64,000 bases of DNA from an uncultured Bacteroidota bacterium (GCA_913055635.1 CAJXLK010000001.1:1-64000); one strand, 5' to 3'. Counted from the stretch's first letter, positions 1-9,039 are shown. Numbers and translations are program-made. The notes: generated by a model from the letters alone, not told the origin.

Positions 1-219
1 AATTTTAAAAACTTTGCCATATGCCTGATCAAGCCAGCTAACATCATTCTTAATGTCTTTTGCTTTCTCAAATTCATAATATCCTTTCGGGTTGTTTTCA
101 TCAGCCTTTCTGACAAAATCTGTAAGTACATCTATTCCCCCCGCTTCAAGCATTTTCATCATCATAGAAGTGCCGCTTCGGGGTAATCCACTAACAATAT
201 ATATAATCTTATTTTTCAT
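1..219 (-). CDS. Sulfotransferase-like P-loop protein, N-terminal part
   Basis: The reading frame starts at the ATG complementary to 217-219 and runs off the left edge after 73 codons, so only the N-terminus is visible. Residues 11-18 are GLPRSGTS, the PAPS-binding P-loop signature of bacterial sulfotransferases, followed by a helix [10 protein letters not shown] and the [10 protein letters not shown] stretch (about 43-52) that is typical of sulfotransferase-family proteins in exopolysaccharide loci. Such enzymes move a sulfo group from PAPS to a sugar hydroxyl or amine, but some members with this loop are only annotated as nucleotide-binding, so the reaction is inferred. Its place next to ugd and WecA-type genes fits surface-polysaccharide decoration. 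Confidence 0.7.
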   Translation of the reverse strand, partial: MKNKIIYIVSGLPRSGTSMMMKMLEAGGIDVLTDFVRKADENNPKGYYEFEKAKDIKNDVSWLDQAYGKVFKI

Positions 220-437
220 GAAACGAGGAATATTTTCGAGTATTAATTAAAAACTCTAAATTATAAAAAATATTTTTTCCAAATCCTATTCATCTTCAAA
301 ATAATAATATTTTTTTTTATTGAATTTCAGCTGTGTTTATGCTATGAGGTGAGCTTTAGTCTAAATAGTAGAAGATGTTCTGTTAATCTAAAAAGTAAGA
401 AATTACGCTTTGAATTTTAATGGATATAAATTATTAT
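220..437. other. AT-rich intergenic stretch
   Basis: This gap between two minus-strand genes is strongly A/T rich with poly-T runs near 308-318. I see no gene, terminator-grade hairpin or clear operator. It probably contains the promoter of the sulfotransferase-like gene. Confidence 0.4.
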
Positions 438-809
438 TTATTGTTTTTTGTCCGCGAAATGTTCTTTAACGGATTTATAAACGGTATCAGCTAATTCTAA
501 GAATTCTTCTACTTCTTCTCGGTATAAAATTCGATCCTCTGATTCAGTAAAATCTTCTTCTGCTAATTTATTTAGCACGTGATTATTAATGTTGATTTCA
601 ATCAAGGGCTTCGCATCTCTATATAAAGATAGGATACTGTTTTGATCTTTTGTTTTATTAATATTTTTTTTGTTTACTGCTGTTAAGCTTTGTTGCACAC
701 TTTCCTTAGCAAGTTGAGCACTTGCATTAAAAAGAAATTCATCATCAGCTATTAAAGACGATTTTTCTAGATTGTTTTTAGCATTTTTAAGATGATTACT
801 AGGTTTCAT
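438..809 (-). CDS. Small helical protein, HEPN-like
   Basis: This 123-residue protein is predicted all-helical. The N-terminal part has the spacing of a HEPN domain (HLKNAKNNLEKSS followed by an A..AKESV..SLTAV helix), and the C-terminal helix RILYREEVEEFLELADTVY resembles the last HEPN helix. I do not see a clear R-x4-6-H ribonuclease motif, so an active HEPN RNase is not supported. It has no recognisable nucleotidyltransferase partner next to it. Base composition is AT-rich, unlike the neighbouring ugd, which suggests separate acquisition. It could equally be an unrelated helical hypothetical protein. Confidence 0.5.
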   Translation of the reverse strand: MKPSNHLKNAKNNLEKSSLIADDEFLFNASAQLAKESVQQSLTAVNKKNINKTKDQNSILSLYRDAKPLIEININNHVLNKLAEEDFTESEDRILYREEVEEFLELADTVYKSVKEHFADKKQ

Positions 810-887
810 AGATAAAATTAATTTTTAAATTAATGTTGCTAATTTTAATGGCCAACATTTAATGTATTCGAATTTGTTTTCATTCCT

Positions 888-2315
888 TTAAGTTGAACTT
901 ACTACCTTATCACTTTTTCCAATTTGGTAAACAATGAAACCAATTTTACTCAATTTATTGGCATCTAATATGTTTCGACCGTCGAAGAGGAAAGCAGGCT
1001 TTTTCATATTGTTGTAGATCCTTTGCCAGTCGTAGTCTATAAATTGGTCCCATTCAGTTAGAATAGCAATGGCATGAGCTTTCTTTGTGGCTTTATATGG
1101 ATCTTCTTCAACTTTCAAACGTCCTTTATTTTCTTCTTCACTGCGAGTGTTCAAATGATTTAGATCCTCGTACATTTGTTTTTCTGTAACCTTTGGATCG
1201 TAGGGGTGGATGTTGGCATGGTCTTCGATAAGATGATCGGCCACATACATGGCAGCCGTCTCGCGGGTATCGTTGGTGTCCTTCTTGAAGGCCCAGCCCA
1301 GGAAAGCGATCTTTTTATCGGAGACGGTATTGTATAGGGTGGTGATGATGTTTTCGGCAAAACGACGTTTCTGATAGTCGTTCATGATGATCACCTGCTC
1401 CCAGTAATCGGCTACTTCCTCTAGTCCTAAAGAACGGCAAATGTACACCAGGTTCAGGATGTCCTTCTGGAAGCAGGATCCGCCGAATCCAACCGATGAT
1501 TTCAGAAACTTGGGCCCAACACGGCTGTCGGTACCTACGGCGCGGGCTACTTCGTCCACATCGGCACCGGTCTTTTCACAAAGGGCACTGATGGCGTTGA
1601 TGGAGGAGACGCGTTGGGCCAGAAAAGCATTGGCGGTGAGCTTGGATAGCTCGGACGACCATACATTGGTCTGCAGGATCCGTTCACGGGGCATCCAGTG
1701 GGCATAGACTTCTGTTAAGGCATCCATGGCTGCCTGGCCTTCGGGGGTGCTGTGGTCGCCACCGATCAGTACCCGATCGCCATACAACAGGTCGTTGATG
1801 GCCGTACCTTCGGCCAGGAACTCGGGGTTGGAGAGGATCTGGAAGTTGATGCCGTTGCCCACATTGTCCAGGATGGAGCGGATGGCCTCGGCAGTGCGTA
1901 CCGGCAGGGTGGATTTTTCCACGATGATCTTATCGTCGGTGGCTACCTCTGCTATTCTGCGGGCGGAGAGTTCCACAAACTTCAGATCAGCTGCCATGCC
2001 CTTGCCTTTGCCATAGGTCTTGGTGGGGGTGTTCACGGACATGAAGATCATCTCGGCATCGCGGATGCCCTGGTCGATTTCAGTTGAAAAGAACAAGTTC
2101 CTGCCGCGGGCTTCGGCTACCACTTCTTTGAGTCCCGGCTCATAAATGGGAAGTTTGTCCAGGTCTTCATCGTTCCAGTCGGCAATGCGCTGTTCGTTGA
2201 TGTCTACTACGGTTACATTGATCTCGGGGCACTTTTGTGCAATCACAGCCATGGTCGGTCCGCCTACATAACCGGCTCCGATGCAGCAGATGTTCCTGAT
2301 GTTATTGGATTTCAT
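888..2315 (-). CDS. ugd: UDP-glucose 6-dehydrogenase
   Basis: The enzyme oxidises UDP-glucose to UDP-glucuronate with two NAD+ in the cytosol, supplying uronic-acid precursors for capsule or exopolysaccharide. The 475-residue protein has the N-terminal Rossmann motif GAGYVGGP (13-20), EKSTLPV (133-139), SNPEFLAEG (162-170), the catalytic-site Lys in SKLTANAF (Lys225) and the catalytic Cys281 in [10 protein letters not shown] (276-285). The long form with these motif variants is closer to the animal/plant-type UGDH than to the short E. coli type, which is common in Bacteroidota. It lies downstream of two WecA-type genes on the same strand, 129 bp away, as part of a polysaccharide locus. Confidence 0.95.
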   Translation of the reverse strand: MKSNNIRNICCIGAGYVGGPTMAVIAQKCPEINVTVVDINEQRIADWNDEDLDKLPIYEPGLKEVVAEARGRNLFFSTEIDQGIRDAEMIFMSVNTPTKTYGKGKGMAADLKFVELSARRIAEVATDDKIIVEKSTLPVRTAEAIRSILDNVGNGINFQILSNPEFLAEGTAINDLLYGDRVLIGGDHSTPEGQAAMDALTEVYAHWMPRERILQTNVWSSELSKLTANAFLAQRVSSINAISALCEKTGADVDEVARAVGTDSRVGPKFLKSSVGFGGSCFQKDILNLVYICRSLGLEEVADYWEQVIIMNDYQKRRFAENIITTLYNTVSDKKIAFLGWAFKKDTNDTRETAAMYVADHLIEDHANIHPYDPKVTEKQMYEDLNHLNTRSEEENKGRLKVEEDPYKATKKAHAIAILTEWDQFIDYDWQRIYNNMKKPAFLFDGRNILDANKLSKIGFIVYQIGKSDKVVSST

Positions 2316-2444
2316 TCAGTTTAAGTATGTAATATGAGATTTTCTTGAAAATTATCGGAATAGCTTATGATATAAAGGAATAAAGTACCATTCCCGGTGC
2401 GGGTTTCTATAGGAGGGGTAATGATGGAATAAATCAGGGAAGAA

Positions 2445-3614
2445 TTATACTTCCATTTCCGAATACTGTTTCTGCTTTGCTTCTTCTTTCCAACTGTAGC
2501 TTTGGCTCATGGCTGCTTCGATGTCTTCTATGGCTGAATAGGGGATGTTCTCCATCCGGGCTTTTCTGCGAATCAGCATAACAGGTAAATAGGAGAAGAA
2601 TCCCGCAACCGCGAGTTCTACGGCCATTAGCTCAATGATGTGCAAATGCTGAAGTAAAAAGACCATTGCAATAAATACTACATTAAAACCTATGATGATG
2701 CCGGCAGTTCTTAAATGGGACTCGTGCATGTGCAACAAGCGGTGATGGACATGCTGTTTGTCTGGGTTGAAAGGTGATTTGCCCCTTAATACCCTTATCA
2801 GAAAAACCCGGGCGGTGTCGAAGAGGGGCACGATGAATATCCCGAAAGAAACAGCCGGTGCAGAGGCTACATTCATCTTCTGGGGCACCAGGTTCAGCTC
2901 ATTGAAATGGATGATCAGGAAAGCCAGGGTGAAACCGAGGACCAGGGATCCGGTATCTCCCATGAAAATCTTGTTGTTTCCCTTGGAAACATTAAAGTAA
3001 AAAAATCCGATGTAGGCACCTGTAAAGGCCAGTGCAATAACGGCCAGCTGGTACTGCCCGATGTGGTAAAAATATACGCCCAGGAGAAGGGATATGAGGA
3101 TGCCCACTCCGGCGGCCAGTCCATCGATGCCATCAATCAAATTGAAACTGTTGGTGATGACAATGATCACGAAAAGTGTCAGGGCATAACCGGCAACGGG
3201 GGGGATCTGGTGTATTCCAAGAAAACCATGAAGACTGGTGAAGTAAATGTCTCCCAGGAATATGACCAGGGAAGCGGCGGCTATTTGCGCCAAAAGCTTT
3301 TTGTAAGGGTCAATCACCAGGATGTCGTCCTTCAGACCAATGAAAAAGATGATCATGAGCCCCACCAGCAAATACTGAATGCTGGGGTTCATATGAAGGT
3401 TCGCAAAGGTTAGCAAGGAAACAGAAATGGCGATGAAGATGGCAAATCCGCCTAAAGATGGGATCATGCCACTGTGAGAGGTTCTGCCGTTGGGAATGTC
3501 AACAAGCTGCTTGATCTTGGCAACTTTGACAATCGTGGGGATGGATATCGCCGTAATGGCTGCGGAAAGTAAGAAAACAAGCACTGTTTGGGTTAGCGGG
3601 TCAGTAAAATGCAT
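2445..3614 (-). CDS. WecA/MraY-family undecaprenyl-phosphate sugar-1-P transferase (copy A)
   Basis: This polytopic membrane enzyme (389 residues, about 11 hydrophobic segments) is expected to transfer a HexNAc-1-phosphate from a UDP-sugar to undecaprenyl phosphate, starting a surface glycan. Visible family motifs: PNGRTSHSGMIPSLGG on the first cytoplasmic loop (41-56), the Mg-binding KDD (95-97), NLIDGIDG (158-165), FMGDTGS (217-223) and HVHH (288-291). A TTG codon seven residues upstream could also start translation; I prefer the ATG at 3614 because no Shine-Dalgarno favours the TTG. The sugar specificity cannot be read. A closely related paralog lies immediately upstream (4253-5422), and both copies end in the same tail (RYSEMEV). 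Confidence 0.9.
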   Translation of the reverse strand: MHFTDPLTQTVLVFLLSAAITAISIPTIVKVAKIKQLVDIPNGRTSHSGMIPSLGGFAIFIAISVSLLTFANLHMNPSIQYLLVGLMIIFFIGLKDDILVIDPYKKLLAQIAAASLVIFLGDIYFTSLHGFLGIHQIPPVAGYALTLFVIIVITNSFNLIDGIDGLAAGVGILISLLLGVYFYHIGQYQLAVIALAFTGAYIGFFYFNVSKGNNKIFMGDTGSLVLGFTLAFLIIHFNELNLVPQKMNVASAPAVSFGIFIVPLFDTARVFLIRVLRGKSPFNPDKQHVHHRLLHMHESHLRTAGIIIGFNVVFIAMVFLLQHLHIIELMAVELAVAGFFSYLPVMLIRRKARMENIPYSAIEDIEAAMSQSYSWKEEAKQKQYSEMEV

Positions 3615-4252
3615 ACAGTCAGGTTTATTCGTCAACGAAGATATAAAATATTTTTTTAAAAATGCAAGAATTCTCAGGCTTTTATGTGGTTTCTATTGAT
3701 AAGGACCTATTTTTTGTTGACAGATTCGAGTTTTTTACGTTCGGTTTTTCATTTTGTTCACCATTGAGAAAATCATGCCAAAAACTGTTGAAAGGTCTTT
3801 TAGTATTGCCTGGATACAGCTCCGCCTCCTCAGTCACATGGGACCGCCGTTTTTTCGCTTCCTAAAATGGCACCACGAAGATAAAACAATAACTTCTGTG
3901 GCAAAATAATTCGCAACTAAAATTATCAACCGATTCCTGCAAAAAAAAACAAATTGTTCCACAAACAAAACAAAATGCTTTCCAATGGCGGTGATTGATA
4001 TCAACTTTCAGGCTGATTTTTTCATGGCCCATGAATTCAATTATTTATCGGTTGTTTTGTCTCAAAGGGCCCTAACGGCTTTCGATTTTTGAAACTTTTT
4101 CTGTAGACGAATCAAACAGGGAAATGGTTGCGATGGGAAGGAATACTTGACGTTGGGTCGGGCCTGAAGATCCTGGTGTGATTTAAGAACCGGTTGCCTC
4201 AGGAGCTTATCATCCACTGGCGCGGTTATAGCCTCTAATATAACTGAACCCA
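3615..4252. other. Gap between the two WecA-type paralogs
   Basis: About 640 bp with no convincing gene. The bases just upstream of copy A match those upstream of copy B (both contain TTGACG followed by ATAAACCTGACTGTATG), showing that the duplication included the 5' leader. A 63-codon frame opens with a TAATG overlap at the end of copy B but has no recognisable domain. Confidence 0.5.
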
Positions 4253-5422
4253 TTATACTTCCATTTCCGAATACCGTTTCTTCCTGGCTTCTCCTTCCCG
4301 GCTTGGGTTTTGACCCGGGACTGTCTCTATTTCTTTAAAAGTAAAATAAGGAATGTTTCCTGTCCGCGTTTTTCTGCGAATCAGTAAAACAGGCAGGTAA
4401 GTAAACACACCGGCTATAAAAAGTTCAACGGCCATTAGCTCAATGATCCTCAAATGCTGAAGCACCATCACCATCATAATGAATGCCATATTGAAGCCTA
4501 TGATGATGCTGCAGGTTTTTAAATGGGAGCCGTGCATGTACAATAACTTGTGATGAACATGCTGTTTGTCGGGGGTAAAAGGTGATTTTCCCCTTAAGAC
4601 GCGCAAAAGGAAAACCCTGGCGGTGTCGAACAGGGGTACAATAAGCAATCCAAAAGAGACTGCCGGTGCGGAGGCTATGTTCATTTTCTGGGGTGTAAGG
4701 TTCAGCTCGTTAAAATGGATGATCAGAAAAGCCAGGGTGAACCCGAGCATCAGCGATCCGGTGTCGCCCATGAAGATCTTGTTGTTGCCTTTGGAAATGT
4801 TGAAGCAGAAAAAACCAATGTAGGCCCCTGTAAAGGCCAGGGCAATGACCGCCAGCTGATGCTGGCCGATGTGAAAGAAATACACCCCGAGAAGAAGGGA
4901 GATCAGAATGCCCGTGCCGGCTGCCAATCCGTCGATGCCATCGATCAGGTTAAAGCTGTTGGTGATGACAATGATCACAAACACGGTCAGCAGATAACCG
5001 GCAACGGGAGGCATTTCATTGATGCCCAAAAATCCGTGTAAACTTGTAAAGTGCAGATCACCCAGGAAGATCACTGTTGAAGCAGCTGCAATTTGGGCCA
5101 GCAGCTTTTTGTAGGGATCAATCACCAGGATGTCGTCCTTCAGGCCGATGAATAAAACAATCACAAGTCCCACCAGCAAGTATTGAATGCCGGGATTCAC
5201 CCCGAAATCCACAAAAAGAAGGAGGGTGAAGCAAACGGCAATGAAAATGGCAAAACCCCCCAGCGAAGGGATCATACCACTGTGGGAGGTTCGTCCGTTG
5301 GGAATGTCTACCAGCTGCTTGATCCTGGCAACTTTGACAATGGTGGGGATCGATATGGCTGTAATGACCGCGGCCAGGATAAATACCAGAAAAGTGCGGG
5401 TTAGTGGGTCAGTTGGTGGCAT
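4253..5422 (-). CDS. WecA/MraY-family undecaprenyl-phosphate sugar-1-P transferase (copy B)
   Basis: This is the tandem paralog of the gene at 2445-3614, with the same length (389 residues from the equivalent ATG) and all the same motifs: DIPNGRTSHSGMIPSLGG, GLKDDILVIDPYKK, NSFNLIDGIDGLAAG, FMGDTGS and HVHHKLL. Differences are concentrated in the first and last transmembrane segments and the C-terminal cytosolic tail, while the active-site loops are nearly identical. The role should again be glycan initiation on undecaprenyl phosphate at the inner membrane. Whether both copies use the same UDP-sugar is unknown. Confidence 0.9.
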   Translation of the reverse strand: MPPTDPLTRTFLVFILAAVITAISIPTIVKVARIKQLVDIPNGRTSHSGMIPSLGGFAIFIAVCFTLLLFVDFGVNPGIQYLLVGLVIVLFIGLKDDILVIDPYKKLLAQIAAASTVIFLGDLHFTSLHGFLGINEMPPVAGYLLTVFVIIVITNSFNLIDGIDGLAAGTGILISLLLGVYFFHIGQHQLAVIALAFTGAYIGFFCFNISKGNNKIFMGDTGSLMLGFTLAFLIIHFNELNLTPQKMNIASAPAVSFGLLIVPLFDTARVFLLRVLRGKSPFTPDKQHVHHKLLYMHGSHLKTCSIIIGFNMAFIMMVMVLQHLRIIELMAVELFIAGVFTYLPVLLIRRKTRTGNIPYFTFKEIETVPGQNPSREGEARKKRYSEMEV

Positions 5423-5738
5423 ACAGTCAGGTTTATACGTCAATGATGATATAAAAGGATTTGCTCATCTGGCCAAAATCACCGGGCTTTAAACCCTTGG
5501 AGTTTGGCTTGATCTTTCGTTGATCCATATGTTTGGTTCACACGCATGAAAAGATCGTGCCAAAGTGAAAGGTTAAAGGGAGGAATTGAAGGGGTGGTTC
5601 GTGAAAAATTTTATTGAATTTTCGGAGCGTCCAATTTTATTGGACCGAGTTGGGCTAACTTATACCTTCATATTGAGGTAGACTCAGCATGAATTGTTAT
5701 GTGTTAAATTATATGAATGATCTGATTAATATCCAGTT
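5423..5738. other. Divergent promoter region
   Basis: This gap lies between the minus-strand WecA-type gene and the plus-strand CPBP-like gene, so it should carry promoters in both directions. I see no strong operator or terminator; the part near 5660-5735 is AT-rich, as expected for a Bacteroidota leader. Confidence 0.4.
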
Positions 5739-6254
5739 ATGGAAACAATTCCTTTGGAAAAAAGTCAACCCGGGTGGTTTCGTTACCTGGCCAATGTACA
5801 TTTTGGTTGGTTTTGGCTGATCTTTTTCCTGGCCCAGCTAATGGTGGCTTTTCCCCCTTTGCTTTTTGATTTCCTGCCGGAAGGGGCCCTGGAAAATACG
5901 GCGGTTGATATGCTTCGGGCCCGGGGCAAGACAATGGTGCTATACAGCACGGTGATATTTGCCCCCATCATCGAGACTTTTATCTGCCAGTTTTCGGTGA
6001 TCAAGCTATTCCGATTGATGACGAAGCGGTTTGACCTGACCCTTTTTATTGCCGTCCCGCTTTCGGCTTTTCTTTTTGCCATCGGCCATTGGTTTTCGAT
6101 TTATTATGTGGTGGCCATGTTTCTGGCGGGTATTCTTTTAGCCCTGGCTTTTGTGGTTGGCATGTACCGAAGGGATTTGCCGGCCTTTTTAAATGTTGCC
6201 ATTATCCACGCTTCCTGGAATTTGTTTGCGTTTGTGGCGGAGGAAGTTTTTTAG
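5739..6254 (+). CDS. CPBP-family intramembrane protease-like protein
   Basis: The 171-residue protein has about four to five membrane segments and the layout of the CPBP/ABI (CAAX-processing type II) family. The expected motifs are present but worn: APIIETFICQF (75-85) in place of EExxxR, with only one of the paired glutamates (Glu79), FAIGHW (113-118, His117) for the second motif, and IIHASWN (155-161) for the last H..N motif. Active members cleave peptides within the membrane, often in bacteriocin immunity or processing. Loss of the second Glu and the Arg makes activity uncertain. Start chosen at the ATG giving MENTIPL-like amphipathic N-terminus; there is no recognisable partner gene. Confidence 0.75.
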   Translation: METIPLEKSQPGWFRYLANVHFGWFWLIFFLAQLMVAFPPLLFDFLPEGALENTAVDMLRARGKTMVLYSTVIFAPIIETFICQFSVIKLFRLMTKRFDLTLFIAVPLSAFLFAIGHWFSIYYVVAMFLAGILLALAFVVGMYRRDLPAFLNVAIIHASWNLFAFVAEEVF

Positions 6255-6270
6255 CTAGGACAATCAGTAA

Positions 6271-6500
6271 ATTAGTAGGGAGTAAAAATATAGTAGATAG
6301 TAGGTAGTAGGGAGTAAGCAGTAAGGAAATAGTAGGGAGTAAATTAGTAGGGAGTAAAAATATAGTAGATAGTAGGTAGTAGGGAGTAAGCAGTAAGTAA
6401 TTAGTAGGGAGTATTTAGTAGGGAGTAAGGTAGTAGGGAGTAAGTAGTAAGGATATAGTAGGGAGTAAATAAGTAGGTAGTAGGGAGGAAAGAGAAGAAG
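6271..6500. repeat. Tandem repeat of AGTAGGGAGTAA-type units
   Basis: The whole gap is made of variants of TAGTAGGGAGTAA and TAGTAGGTAGTAGG, a purine-rich strand with no C for long stretches. The same unit family fills the gap at 32025-32265, 26 kb away, so it is dispersed as well as tandem. The last units run into the GGAGG that serves as ribosome binding site of the next gene. Confidence 0.9.
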
Positions 6501-6517
6501 ATTGGAGGATTGGGGCA

Positions 6518-7237
6518 ATGGGAAAAATCATGAACAGGGGAAGGGGAGAGGTTGGGATTCGCAAGTTGTGCCTGGAGGTGGACCGGAAGCAGGAGAGTGA
6601 TCCCATACGCAGGGAGCTGGACCGGTACAGCAGCCTTTTTTATTTTGAACCTTCAGTGCTGGGCGCCGGAGACTACCTTTTGGACCACCAGCTGCTGATC
6701 AAACGAAAGCGGCTGCCATCGTTCCTGGAAGGGATCAAATCGGGCCGGTTGTTTCAACAGGCCCACCTGATGAGCCAAACCTCTTACCAGCCGGTGATGA
6801 TCATCGAAGGCAACAAGGCCGATATCCTTCAAAGCCAAATGAAGCGGGAAGCCATCCAGGGAACACTCATCCGCCTGATGCTTACCCTGGGTATACCCGT
6901 TTTGCGCGCCCGCGATTCAACTGAAACGGCACGCCTCATTAACTATATGGGCATGCAGATCAGTCCCCGGCATCAATACAAACGCAACCGTTCCCTGATC
7001 AAATACACCAACGTGAAGCTTTCGCCTTCTCAGCATGATGCGGTGGGCGTTTTGTTGGGCATCCCCGGTATAGGCTGCGAAAAAGCCATTGCTGTTATGG
7101 AAAAATTCCAAAGCCTCAGACGCCTTTTTAATGCCGATGCCGATCAACTTCAGTCCGTCAAGGGCATCGGCCCCAAACTGGCCGAAAATATCCACCTGCT
7201 GATGAATTGCCCCTTCGGCAATGGAAAAGAAGGATAA
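6518..7237 (+). CDS. ERCC4-domain / helix-hairpin-helix protein with degenerate nuclease motif
   Basis: The 239-residue protein has an XPF/ERCC4-like nuclease domain (about 15-135) followed by a tandem helix-hairpin-helix DNA-binding module (IPGIG 182-186, VKGIG 214-218). In active XPF-type enzymes the metal site is GDY...ERKxxxD. Here GDY is kept (51-53) but the ERK is IKRK (61-64) and the following acidic residue is replaced in LPSFL, while the downstream SGRLFQQ is conserved. So the fold and DNA-binding parts look intact while catalysis is doubtful. A structure-specific DNA-binding or regulatory role is possible. A GGAGG at 6504-6508 supports the ATG at 6518; an in-frame ATG at 6530 is an alternative. 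Confidence 0.75.
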   Translation: MGKIMNRGRGEVGIRKLCLEVDRKQESDPIRRELDRYSSLFYFEPSVLGAGDYLLDHQLLIKRKRLPSFLEGIKSGRLFQQAHLMSQTSYQPVMIIEGNKADILQSQMKREAIQGTLIRLMLTLGIPVLRARDSTETARLINYMGMQISPRHQYKRNRSLIKYTNVKLSPSQHDAVGVLLGIPGIGCEKAIAVMEKFQSLRRLFNADADQLQSVKGIGPKLAENIHLLMNCPFGNGKEG

Positions 7238-7260
7238 TCGGCCATTTTCCCCTTATGGCC

Positions 7261-7356
7261 ACCTTTATTTTCTTCACGGACTTATTTATTTTCTTCGCGA
7301 CCTTCTTTATTTTCTTCGCGGCCTTCTTTATTTTCTTCGCAGACTTCTTTTTCGAA
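7261..7356. repeat. 21-bp tandem repeat and barren flank
   Basis: About four copies of a 21-bp unit (CTTCTTTATTTTCTTCGCGG plus one base) follow the ERCC4 gene. From 7357 to 7758 there is no recognisable gene. A minus-strand frame across 7260-7590 is open but has no start codon and ends in this repeat, and overlapping frames on both strands have no family features. Confidence 0.8.
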
Positions 7357-7758
7357 AGAACCCTTCCCTTCTGTCAATGAATTTTTCCGGGATGGAAACG
7401 GATGGCAGATCTTTTTCGGTGGATGATGGTTGATCTTTTCCGGCTCCATTTTGGTCCTATTTTTCACCGTTACCATGAATCCCTTATCATCCAGCTTTAC
7501 GGTATCTTCTGCTCCGTCGGGGGTACCGCTGAAGACCGATTTCTTGAATCTAAGCAGGTGAAAGATCCTGTTCGGCGGCGAATTGTTTTCTCAGGGCAAA
7601 TGGAAGGCTGTATGCGCCGTGTGGGGATTTTCGGAGACGCCTTCTCACCGTGTCCGGCTTTTGACGGATCCCCCGATATAAACTTTGCTAAAGCCGACAA
7701 CCAAAAACGCCCGAAGCCCACCCGCATGGTGTTTGCAGCATATTAGACGCAAGTGGCG

Positions 7759-8085
7759 TCATGCCAAATTCAGCTCGTTATCTTTTGTCTCAATTTTAAA
7801 CTTGATATCTGCTTTTAAAGCTCTGAATACCTTTAATACGGTAGTTATTGTCATATTCCTGGATCCCCTCTCCAGTTTTGAAATCTCGGATCTTTTTACT
7901 CCTATCATTTCACCTAATTGTGACTGGGTCAATTTTTTTTCGTTGCGCAATCGTTTGATCATATCACCCAACACATCCAGCTTTAAATCAAATTCATATT
8001 GATCTCTTTTATTAGTTCCTTCTTTACCAAGATATTTGTCTTTAATATCATCAAATCTCTTAAACTTGATGTCCTTTGTTGCCAT
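7759..8085 (-). CDS. XRE-family antitoxin-like regulator
   Basis: The 108-residue protein has a classic HTH_3 domain in its C-terminal half (about 40-90: LTQSQLGEMIGVKRSEISKL, then ERGSRNMTITTVLKVFRAL) preceded by a short charged segment. This is the layout of HigA-type antitoxins paired with Gp49-like HigB toxins, which bind their own promoter through the HTH and neutralise the toxin. The gene begins two bases after the stop codon of the toxin relic upstream (8088-8511), the usual toxin-first order. With the toxin inactivated, this copy can act only as an orphan regulator. Confidence 0.85.
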   Translation of the reverse strand: MATKDIKFKRFDDIKDKYLGKEGTNKRDQYEFDLKLDVLGDMIKRLRNEKKLTQSQLGEMIGVKRSEISKLERGSRNMTITTVLKVFRALKADIKFKIETKDNELNLA

Positions 8086-8087
8086 GG

Positions 8088-8511
8088 CTACTTATTTTTT
8101 GAAAAATAAAACTCTCTGATCTTTATTGCTCGATCAATCTCAGACTTTGGTGTTTTTTGAGTCTTTTTAATAAATCCATGTGTTGCTATCACAAGTGTGT
8201 CTTTATTATCCCTCCTATCCCAAAATGCCAAAAGTCTATATTGAGTCGATCTATAGTTTTTCTAAACTGCCCAGATCTCTTTTGTCAACTTCACGGATAA
8301 AAATACAAAAATGTTTCCATATATAGAAACAATTTTGCATTTTATTTTTCGAATAGCTATTGCGCCCAATGCCCTTATAAATGGCGTGTAACATACAGAG
8401 ATATCTCCGCTCACTAATACAAGGGCTGGTCTTTTCTTATTCCCAGCAAGGTCTGTAAAGATGCAAACACCATTGACTTTATAACTGGCATTTTTATAGG
8501 GAAGTAGTTTT
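8088..8511 (-). pseudogene. Composite toxin relic: PemK/MazF-like N-part joined to HigB/Gp49-like C-part
   Basis: Read on the minus strand in one frame, 8511-8380 gives VCIFTDLAGNKKRPALVL followed by VSGD, matching the PFPFTDLSGSKKRPALVL signature of PemK/MazF toxins. Without a frame change it passes into LTKEIWAV, an in-frame TAG (8262-8264), then KNYRSTQYRLLAFWD and THGFIKKTQKTPKSEIDRA up to a stop at 8088-8090. The second half is the C-terminal core of Gp49/HigB-like RNases, with the stop sitting where the family has an Arg-type residue after WE(L/V). There is no start codon: an in-frame TAA lies just upstream. So the locus is a non-functional fusion of two toxin remnants. Family assignment is by motif reading only. 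Confidence 0.6.
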
Positions 8512-8627
8512 ACTTAAAGATACAGCAGCATGTATTTGATCAGGGTCGGCACGTCGAAGTGTTGCTCCTGATCGGGTATGGTTGGATGGCGGATGTATTG
8601 AAAAAAAGCAGCGTACATGGTGTGGCC

Positions 8628-9026
8628 TCATGCTCTTTGTTGTTGTTCTTGCGTTTCAGACTTTTTTCGGGGATACACGTAACGGCCCATCAGCAGGCTA
8701 ATGGCGGTGCCTACGGCAACGCCTGTCAGGTTGGCGGCCCCTTCGATGGTGTCGAAAAAGATCAGATTGATGGCGTTGAACAGGGCCAGGCCAAAGGCCC
8801 CGTAAAGGCTCGTCTGGCGCATCCGCTTCCAGGTGCGTTGCCGCTGAAAAGTATGAATAAGAAGCAGGATGGTGCAGGTGAATGCTGCATAACTGGCTGC
8901 GGTCAGTCCAAAAGCCTGGTTCAGCCACAGAGGATCTTGTCCGCGGGTGATACGGCTGGTCAGAAGAGTCAGCCCCACAGTGAGTGCGGCAAAAACTGCG
9001 ATCAGAAAGATGAGCTTGTTTTTCAT
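8628..9026 (-). CDS. Four-helix membrane protein of unknown function
   Basis: The 132-residue protein has four hydrophobic segments (about 5-23, 38-58, 72-90 and 95-112), with a basic loop between the second and third and a Lys/Gln-rich C-terminal tail. I do not recognise a family. The second membrane pair contains FNAINLIFFDTIEGAANLTG, with two acidic residues in the membrane border. It stands alone: repeats lie upstream and the toxin relic lies downstream on the same strand. Confidence 0.6.
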   Translation of the reverse strand: MKNKLIFLIAVFAALTVGLTLLTSRITRGQDPLWLNQAFGLTAASYAAFTCTILLLIHTFQRQRTWKRMRQTSLYGAFGLALFNAINLIFFDTIEGAANLTGVAVGTAISLLMGRYVYPRKKSETQEQQQRA

Positions 9027-9039
9027 GACAGTGTATTAA

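Noticed and set aside
4062-4253. 63-codon minus-strand frame with a TAATG overlap to the WecA-type gene
   Set aside because: No recognisable domain, no similarity to the downstream paralog's environment, and composition like non-coding sequence.
7402-7746. Overlapping frames on both strands between the 21-bp repeat and the antitoxin gene
   Set aside because: No start codon in the most protein-like minus-strand frame, no family features, frames interrupt each other.
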